NCBI GenBank assembly: GCA_018659505.1
Contig: JABJMI010000142.1
Location: 1 to 8,887, forward strand
Length of the DNA stretch: 8,887 nt
Reading direction: 5' to 3'
Source: Planctomicrobium sp.
GTDB lineage: Bacteria > Planctomycetota > Planctomycetia > Planctomycetales > Planctomycetaceae
Shown here: one piece after another, positions 1 to 8,887 of the stretch
Layout of the letters: each line of letters opens with the position of its first letter
How positions within the stretch are numbered: position 1 is the stretch's first letter
Position numbers and translations under genes: made by a program
The notes under the pieces: model-generated
Database searches by the model: none
The model's input: the letters and a program-made list of their open reading frames with translations, nothing else
What the model was told of the DNA's origin: nothing

Positions 1-516
1 AGTGAACGATCACTACAAGTTCGAGAAGAGATCAAGAAAGTCAAAGTACCAGAAGATTTAGAGTTGGCACGTCTAGGAGTCGACATCATCGGAGTCCGCA
101 GCGACTACGGTCCCTTCTACTATCGCCGAATTCCTTTTCTATTCTTCTCGACAGGGGAACACCCCGACTACCACACTCCACAAGACACTCTTGAAAGACT
201 AGATATAACCAAAGCAGCCAGAGTCTCGACTGTGATGTCTCAAGTTGCTTTCAGGATGGCGAATACGGAAGAAGAAATCATTTGGAATGGTGAAGTCTCG
301 CCCGACCTTGAAGAAGTTCGTGCCGTGAATCGAGTAGCAACCCACTTTCTTAAGGCTGATGCAGCAAATCAATTTGAAATGACGGATCTACAGAGATTCT
401 TTCTGACACAAGTCAAAAGTAAAACGAACTACATGATCCGCAACAATCAAGTTTCTGATAATGAACGCAAATGGCTCGTTCGTGCTACGCAGATCATGAT
501 GCTGACGCTGTTTTGA
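1..516 (+). CDS. M28-family Zn-dependent peptidase, C-terminal part (5' truncated by window edge)
   Basis: The frame is open from base 1 to the TGA at 514-516, so about 171 residues of a longer protein are visible and the start lies outside the window. The TTG at 64 is internal. The N-terminal part of the visible piece carries the end of an M28 aminopeptidase catalytic domain: an RSDYGPF segment (the S-D-H/Y-x-x-F block), a hydrophobic IPFLFFSTG strand, then HPDYHTPQDT. In M28 enzymes the His of this last block (codon at 172-174) is a zinc ligand. The other metal ligands lie upstream, outside the window. After the catalytic domain comes a helical, charged tail of about 80 residues of no family I recognise. 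Known family members are exported or membrane-bound peptidases that release N-terminal residues. The exact substrate cannot be told. The gene converges on the minus-strand gene ending at 1078. Confidence 0.85.
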   Translation, partial: SERSLQVREEIKKVKVPEDLELARLGVDIIGVRSDYGPFYYRRIPFLFFSTGEHPDYHTPQDTLERLDITKAARVSTVMSQVAFRMANTEEEIIWNGEVSPDLEEVRAVNRVATHFLKADAANQFEMTDLQRFFLTQVKSKTNYMIRNNQVSDNERKWLVRATQIMMLTLF

Positions 517-3500
517 AAGAGATGAGTTACATTTTCTTGAAAGACCGTAACAGATCAACCGTTTAAAGTTGCCAAGATCGAGTATTCAGGGGAAGTCATT
601 CAAGAGCCACAGAGGACACTGAGGAAATGTTGATCTCAAAAGGCTTATAAGTGTTATGAGTCGAAGAACGAAACAATATAGAGAACGCAGATCTTCATGG
701 ATGAAACGGATTGTCACAGATCATGGAAGGTCGAATGACTGTTCCTTTTTATCCGTGGAAATCCGCATCATCCGCGAGAATCCGCGTTCTAAAGAATCAG
801 TCAAGATGGCAATCATTGCCATCTGTTCACTTCGGAATGACTCTGATTTTCCTTCTCTAAGTCCTCGGTGATCTCTGTGGCAAATTTCTGCAAAGAATGA
901 GAAGCATCCACAATAATTAGAGATAATATGATTGCTTCAGACGGCTGAAGTATTAAGAAAGATTTATTACGTCCCGTGGACGGTTCATTCTCGATTGTAC
1001 GCAGTCTGGGCTGCACACAGTGAAGTGTGCAGCTAAACGGTTTGCTTTCGGGGCATGTGTGCTTACACGACAATCGATTACTCTTTACTTTCTTTGATCG
1101 GTTTATCTGCTTTTGCTTTTTTAACCGGGATCAATTCCACAGTCACCGGAGTTCCTTCTTTTGGAATGCGTTCGGTCCAAGGTTCGAAGGAGCGGCCGGC
1201 AGAGTCGCTGGCAGAACTGTTGATTGCGACGTCAATCATCGCATCTGCAAAGTTGGCGACACAGATAAAACTGCCACCTTCTGCCTGATAATAGTTGGTG
1301 CCATCATCGAGTTTTGAGAAACCACTCCCTGCGAAGACGAAGTCAGCAGACATCTGATGAGGCTGACTCTCTTTATACATTTTCTTGATTGCTTTCTGGA
1401 ATTCTTCTTCGTCGCTCATCGCGAGGAATTCGTCACGTCGATCTTTGCTCATCGTCCCATAGAATAAGAGCAGTCGATTCATTTCGTCATAGCGTAGACC
1501 ATCGTCATCTCTGTTATTGATTTTGACCCCGGCAGGAACCTTTACCAGTGGTTCTTCGAAGTATCGAAAAGTGACATGGCGGACCCAGTTCTGTACTGGA
1601 CGTCTTCGAATCTTACGTTCAGAATCGAGCCAACTCACGAAGATGTGAATTTCTTGCCCCTGCGGAGCCTTATAGTTCGGTTGGAATTGAACCGGTTCAC
1701 CTGGCTTTGCACCTAATGCGAGTAGCCCAGCATGAACGACTGAAGCTTTGGCGTCGAGTGAAACAATCGACTCATGTTCTTTAGTCTGCTTTCCACACAA
1801 GAACATTTCCAAAACGCCTTGCCGCAGGCAGATTTCCCCTTTGAGCAGTAATCGATTGTTTTCTTTATCGAGCAGAACCGTTTCCTTTTTATTCAACGGG
1901 ATCGGCTCTGACTTCTCTTGAGAGAAAGCAATCGTCGGTTGAACGAACATGACAGTCAGTAGTAGTGTAAGTATTGAACAACTTAATCTCATTTGAATTC
2001 CTATTCCGGCAGATGTGTCTACGCAGTTATGAATTGTACATAACACGATGGTCGCGGAGCGGTTGCACACAAAATGTGTGCAGCTAACCGACTCTTTTCT
2101 AATTCCTAATTCCCAGCTCCTAATTCCTACTTATAGTCCGCTCTCGATAATTTCGAGAAGCGTCTTTGCCTCTTTGTGCTGAGGATCTTCGTTTAACAGT
2201 TTACGCAGAACTGATTCTGCTCGCGGGCGCTGTTTTTGTTTTCGTAAGAGTTTGGCAAATGCTAACTGATCTTCAACAGTGACTTGATCGAGGAACATCA
2301 AATTTTCGTAGGCTCGAACCGCTCTTTTATATTCTTTGTTTGCATACAAACTTTCTGCCAAAATGCGATGCATACTGGTATCTAATGAATCAACAGCGAT
2401 CGCTTCACTTGACCATTGAATCGCAGTCGCAAGTTCATTCTTAGTTGTGGCTCGCTTTGCAAGACGTTTACGAGACGGGATGTCATCGTAATCGCGAGAC
2501 GCCAATGTTTCTAACAACGATTGAATTTCATCTGATTCAGGTAAATGCTCGTCATATAATTTTAGTAGTTCTTCTTGGTATTTCGTCTCGAGGGGGAACC
2601 TGGCAACGATCAATTTAAGAACGTCCTCCGCTTCAGAGATTCTACCGTTCGCTTCAAATGCTTTTGCCTGAACCTGTAAGAAAAAGGGATCCTGAGTACT
2701 TGAAACGTCGCTCCGCTCAAGAACCCTCAACGCCTCGGCATGTTCGTCGGCTGTCAATAACGCAATCGCCTCAATCGCATTTGCCAGCGGCTCTTTGTCA
2801 TTGAGTGCTAGCGCTGCCTGAACTTCTTCAATGACACTCTCTTCCAATCCAATTCTTTGAAACATTGCAAAAGCAAATTGAGCATGAGCAGCAGCATCCT
2901 CTGGAGAATTGTTAACGAGTTGCTGAGCAGCCTCAATGGAGAGGCGGTCTGGCTTTCGACCATGACGAACTGAACGAACTTTTCTTTCGATAAACTTTTG
3001 ATACTCCTCTTCGAAATCATCCAGCGAAGCAGAAAATGCCTTCTGAAATGCGACTTCTGTCGAACTGGTCGTCTGATAGGCATCGAGAAGTTTTCTCAAT
3101 GCTTCTTCGCCAAATTCATTCTGAAGGTGCTGTGCGTAGAGAAAGCTCTGGCAATAGGCGAGGGTCCAATCGTCTGGACCTTCCGGTTTTTGGAACCCGT
3201 TATTCAGATTTGAAAGATTGAAGAGAGTCTCTTTGTCGAAACGCTTTAGCAGTAACAGTTGCCAATCGACTGGCATCTCGATGTTCTCTTCGGTGACAGA
3301 GATCGCCTCGGTGAACCAGTGCGGGATATTGAAATTCGTCTTTTGTAAAGTCAGAACATGCACAAATTCATGGCGCACGACTCGCATCCAGTTGAACTTC
3401 TTCTCGCTCTCATTCGGACTGGTGAGGGCAACAATTTTCCCCGTTGATGCACCAACTGTTTGAATCCATGGTAATCCGATCATCCGAGTGCTGAACCAGG

Positions 3501-6500
3501 CATGTCCCGACTGATCTTTCGCTTCGCTGTAGATTTCGAATTGGGATCGAACTGGAGGTTCGAACCCGTAACGCTCCGTCAATTCAGGATAGATCTCTTC
3601 CAGGTATTCGGAAATCATCTTTGCGAGTAGAAGATCCTTCTCAGCTGCTCGAACGACAAAGTGATCCGAATCAATCGCTTCGTAGGATTTCAAAACACCG
3701 ATCACTTTTCGCATGTTGCTAACACGCACATGAAACGGATCGGCTTTGAAAGCGGCTTGTAGGATCTCTTCTGCCTTCTCGATACGCCCCGTCCGCATGT
3801 AGAGCATTCCCAGGCTTGTTTGCGGACCTGCGAGTTGCGGCATCAATTCGATTGCTTTGCGATAGAAGACTTCCGCCAAGTCATATTTCCTGCGTGCATC
3901 GAGTGTTGAGCCGAGTGCTTCCAGAAACAAACCCGGACTCGCGTTCCTTAAAGTGAGGTCACGCCAAATCTTTATGAATGCTGAATCATCAGCCTCTGGA
4001 ATGGATTCTTCCTCGCCGCTGAGAAGTTCTTCATACTGCTGCTGAGTCACTTCTGCATTTTGCAAAATTTCAATCGCTGCGAGATAGCCGAGGGATTCCT
4101 GATCCTTGGGATTCACCGCCAAGGCAAGTTGTAAAGTTTCTCTGGCAGCGGATTCATTCTCCAGAAGAATCTGCACAACGGCTTTGACCTGTAGCGCTGC
4201 AACGCTCTTCGCATTAATTTTCAAAGCGCGCTCAGCAAAGTCCTCGGCGAGATCAAACTTCGAATTCTGCAGCGAAGCCCTTCCCATGGCGACCAGTGCC
4301 GGGACGCAGTTCGAATTGATTTCCAAGGCAGAATGAAACTCCGGCAGCGCTTGACCTTCGTTGTATTTCTCTAACAACAAATTCCCGGAGAGAACATAAG
4401 CTTGCCAGCACTGTTCATTGTCCTTCAAAGCATCTGGACAAAGTGTATTCACCACGAAGCGAAAAATTTGCGAGACTGACTCCCAGCGAGCATAGATCGC
4501 TGCCCCTTCACCAATGGTGAGCAAAGTTTGCCAATCGGTTGGTTGCAGACGATTATAAATGCGAACGAATGCTCTGTATTCGGTCGTCGCTTTGTCGATC
4601 TCACTTTTTTCAGTGAGCAATTGTGCATTGATCAGCAACGCCAATAGATCTTGTGAATCGAGATCAAGCGCGCGCTGTATTTCTCGACGTGCTCTGGCGA
4701 GTTCACCCGTTTGATAATGGACTTGCCCCAGTCTTGCCCAGAGTCTGGATGACTCAGGCAATCGCTCAACACTCATCTCCAGCAAAGCGATTGCCTCTCC
4801 GTATTGCCCAACTTCGCTGAAAGTGCGGCTCATCCCAAAGTAGGCAGGGATGAGAAGCTTTGAGTCCGTCGTTGGATCTTCAATGAGCTTGTTGAACCAT
4901 TTCTGAGCAGACTCATAATTCCCGGCTTGAAGTTCTCCTTCTGCTTCTTTGAGATTTTCTTCATTGGCGACAGCGAAGTGCGTACTTCCGACAAAGGCAA
5001 TTATCGCGTAGAGAATGTACTTGCACATTGAAAACTCTGGGTCGGGAATAAGAATGTGAAGAGTAGCTGCACCAGTGTTGTTATCATACACATCAACTAC
5101 AAATGTTGGAATTCAGAGAGGCAGCGTGATCCCATTCGCCACCTCCACTTTACGGTTTATAAGATTACAGAAGTAGAACGGAATTTGAGTATGAAATCGT
5201 GTGAGAATTTGAGTAATTCTCACAGTAGGTATCTGAATTCCTTTTCGCATCCGAGAGATATCGATAACCTGTGAAGTCCCTACAACAACCAAAGCCTGCC
5301 TACTATTATTTGTTCCACTCGTGGGGCAATCCCTAGAGTCATCCTGTCAAACTCTATTCAAATATTTACATCTACAAATAATACTGTCACAGAAAGTTAA
5401 GTCATGCTTGAGATTCCAGTCATTCGATGGGGAAAGCCTTACAACTCAATGGAGAAGGCTCCGGTCATACATTTTGAAACTGGAGAAGAACTTGCTCAGA
5501 TGGATCAGGCGAATGGTGGTCTGATAAAAATGGATATGCGGAAGGCTGCCAAGGCTCGGGAGGCTCTACTTAAATTCTCGATTGATGAGCTTTGCGAGAA
5601 GGCTGCGGTCGCTGGCAAATTGTTTATGGAAGCGGAACTCCCTCTCGGGAACGGAACACAAACACCGGAAGACTTCTGCAATATCCAGTCTGCGACGACA
5701 GGACTACCGGTTCACATGTGTGCTGGCAACATGAAGAAGAACGCCTTCGTAATGCAGCACATGAAAGAAGTGCTCGATTCTCTCACCCGCGGACTCCCTT
5801 TTGAAATTCTCTCGCAAGGATACGGGATGGAAGATCGAGGAGTCATGGTCAGCTATCAGGCGACTTCACCTGTTCTGGGAGCCGTGTTGCCGAACAATTC
5901 ACCCGGTGTGCATACATTGTGGTTGCCATTGATTCCGTTGCAACTTGGTTTGGTCCTGAAACCGGGATCACAAGAACCGTGGACACCTTATCGAATGTTC
6001 GCTGCCATGGTGGAAGCGGGAATTCCTGCGGAAGCGTTCTGTCTCTATCCCGGTCCCCGTGATTGTGGAGCCGCAGTCATGGAGACATGTGACCGTTCGA
6101 TGATCTTTGGTGGTCAGCAGACCATCGATCAATATGCACATAATCCACGTGTTCAACCACATGGTCCTGGGTTCTCTAAAATCTTGATCGGCGACGACAT
6201 GGTCGATCAATGGGAAGACTATTTAGACATCATTGTTGACAGTATCTTCGCGAACTCCGGTCGTAGTTGTATCAATGCTTCCAGCGTGTGGGCATCACGC
6301 CATACCGAAGAAATTGCCGACGCGATTGCTCAAAAACTGGCAACAGTTGAACCGCTTCCGATGTCAGATCCGAATGCTTCGCTGGCAGCCTTCACTACTA
6401 AGGGAGTCGCGGAAGCAATGAACGATCAGATCGAAGACAAACTCAAGGACAACGGAGTCACAGAGGTGACTGCGAAATACCGCGAAGGTGATCGGTGGGT

Positions 6501-8887
6501 TGCTCATGACCGCTACGACTTCTTACGTCCAACGATTGTGCATTGTTCCAGTCCTGAACCGTTCCTGGCAAACACAGAATACATGTTCCCGTTCGCTTCT
6601 GTCGTCGAATGTCCCCAAGCCAAAATGATTAAAACGATCGGAACCACCCTTGTCGGTTCAGTCATTACAGAAGACGAAACTTGGTCTCGCGAACTCTTAC
6701 AAGCTACGAACATTGATCGTTTGAACATTGGTCGTGTGAAGACAATGCAACTCAACTGGTTGCAACCGCACGAAGGGAACATCATTGATTTTATGTTCCG
6801 CAACCGTGCCTTCCAGAACAGCCCACCTCCGGCACATTAAGACCGAGAAATGGATATAACCACGGAGTCACGGAGGACACGAAGAAAGAAAAGGATAGAC
6901 TGAGGGAACACTTGAAAGTAAGTACACAAGCACAAGTTTTTTAGTTTAACGGCTAGCCGAAGTCGTCATTTTTTTAAATAAAATTTGACGCCTACGGCTT
7001 GCCGTTAAACAAGCTATCCAACAACTTGTGTGCAGGTGCTTTCGTCCAGCTTTTACGTCCGATTAACTGAAATCACTGGTTCAGAATAACTAGGCGTGAA
7101 ACTGTTTTGCCCTGAATCACACGGCTGACTTTGACGATGGCTGAATCATTTCCAATCTGAGTCAGTCGACGAGAGAATTCTTCAGGAGTCTGAACCTTGG
7201 TACGTCCAACTTCTTCGATGATATCGTAAAGTTGTAGTCCGTTTTCATCTGATGAATCAGGAACTTGCATCACGATCAGACCTGTTTGAGTCGACTCCAG
7301 TCCGAGTTGCTGTGAAAGTTCTGGTGTCAATTGGTGTGTTACTAAGCTGCTGTTTTTGAATAACGAGGGCTTGTCCGGTGCGATTTGTTTTGTTGGCAGC
7401 GAGCTTTGCAATCGTTCGCGCTCAGCTAAATTCACTGAGAGGGCAATTTTACGTCCGTTGCGAACGACGATCATACGCACTTCTTTGTTAACCGGTGTGA
7501 GGCTGACTCGATTGATCAGATCGTTTTCATCTTCGATATCGACTCCATCGAAACTGATGATGACATCGTCTCGCTGAAGCCCCGCAGAGGCAGCTGGGGT
7601 TGCATCGAGAACACGAGTCACACGTGCGCCAAAGAGCCGATCTAAAGAGAATCGCTTCGCAGTATCGAGGTCAAATTGTTCATCCAGTTCGACTCCGAGA
7701 TAACCGCGTCGGACGCGACCATGCTCGAGAAGTTGTATCGCTACAAATTGAACAAGATTACTTGGAATACTGAACCCGATTCCTTCATTGCCTCCACCTT
7801 GGGAAGCGATGGCGGTGTTAATGCCAACAACTCTTCCATTGAGATCAATCAATGGACCGCCGCTATTGCCGGGATTGATCGCAGCATCGGTTTGAAGAAA
7901 GTCTTGGTTGATGACGCTGCTGCCGGGCAAATCGAGAGACCGACGTCCTTTGGCACTAATGATTCCCAAGGTCACCGATTGATTCAACCCAAACGGACTT
8001 CCCATTGCCAAAACAAAATGACCAATATCGAGGTTGTCGCTATCTCCCCATTGGGCAGGTGAAATGCCGGGATCTTTAACTCTCAATACGGCAAGATCAC
8101 TGGCGGGGTCTTCGATCTTTTCGTAAGGATTGATAACCCGCGCATCGGACAAAAGAATGCTGATGTCCGACAACGCTGCATCTGCGACAACGTGACGATT
8201 AGTGACAACAAACACGCCTTGAATTCGCGGATCAGAGACTAATACTCCTGATCCAGTTTCCTCGGTAATCGAATTCGAACTCTTGCGTTCACTTTCAATA
8301 TGAACAACCGTCGGACCGGTCTTGGCAGCGACCTGAGCAATTTGCCGTCCTGCTTGATGGAGAACGCCAGCGAATTCATCAGGAGCGAAATTGACTTTAT
8401 TGGTGGTTTGACCGAAAGCAGCGGAGGGGCTGATCCGTTGAGCGAAACCGACTTGCACCGCCACCAAAGAGAATCCGGCAACGAGGCAATAAGTTGTAAT
8501 ACTCCGGAACCGCTTAAGAACTGACTTGAATTGCTTGTTCATTCTCATTCTTTCCGCGGCTTTCGATGCTACGATACTGTTATTTAGGTAACGCTGTGGG
8601 ATCAGTATCAAGACAAAGCTTGATACGAGTTATAACTGTCGATTTGAATTCTTCCTCTTGCCCCTCAATCCCTAGTCCCTCAATCCATTCTAACGTCTTT
8701 AACTGTCAACTCTCTATCATGCTCGCGAGCCTGATAGTCCCAGGCTGATTCCCAATTGTCTTCGTTTGTTTCAACTTTTCCAGATAATTCTTGCTCTCGC
8801 TGACAACTTACGCAACATGAGCTATGAGGCAATGCTTTCAACCGAGTTATCGGAATTTGTTTTTCACAGTATTCACATTGCCCATAA

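Overview
The window looks like an ordinary chromosomal segment of a planctomycete, perhaps from the Gimesia/Rubinisphaera/Thalassoglobus side of the phylum. This is inferred from protein style: a YdjY-domain exported protein, a giant exported TPR protein with a metallopeptidase-like core, an aldehyde dehydrogenase (ALDH) of a type I associate with planctomycetes, and an exported two-PDZ HtrA protease. Intergenic DNA full of degenerate 'CCACGGAGNCACGGAGGAC'-type repeats also fits. No genus can be assigned from the sequence alone.

Layout, left to right. The window opens inside an M28-family Zn-peptidase gene on the + strand (1-516, C-terminal part only). A 561-base gene-free stretch follows (517-1077). 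It contains a nested inverted-repeat element (607-880), a perfect 21-base palindrome (804-824) and a 3' hairpin (1010-1033). Two minus-strand genes come next: a YdjY-domain secreted protein (1078-1992) and a 965-residue secreted TPR/peptidase-MA-like protein (2131-5028), separated by a second copy of the same hairpin (2060-2090). A 375-base divergent intergenic region (5029-5403) has a perfect 10-bp-arm inverted repeat near its middle. The + strand aldehyde dehydrogenase (5404-6840) follows. Between it and the next, convergent gene lie another copy of the 'CCACGGAG' repeat and a 25-bp imperfect hairpin that is a good candidate for a termination region. A minus-strand HtrA/DegP-like protease (7073-8542) comes next. 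The window ends inside a minus-strand DksA/TraR-type zinc-finger gene (8680-8887, C-terminal part only), which has no start codon in the window and is easy to miss.

The genes do not form one pathway. Four of the six (M28 peptidase probably, YdjY protein, TPR/MA protein, HtrA) belong or are likely to belong outside the cytoplasm. The aldehyde dehydrogenase and the DksA-like protein are cytoplasmic. I see no defence system, CRISPR array, insertion sequence, tRNA or rRNA. The most interesting material is the non-coding repeat architecture, the ALDH that seems to lack the usual general-base glutamate, and the metallopeptidase-like core held between two TPR arrays.
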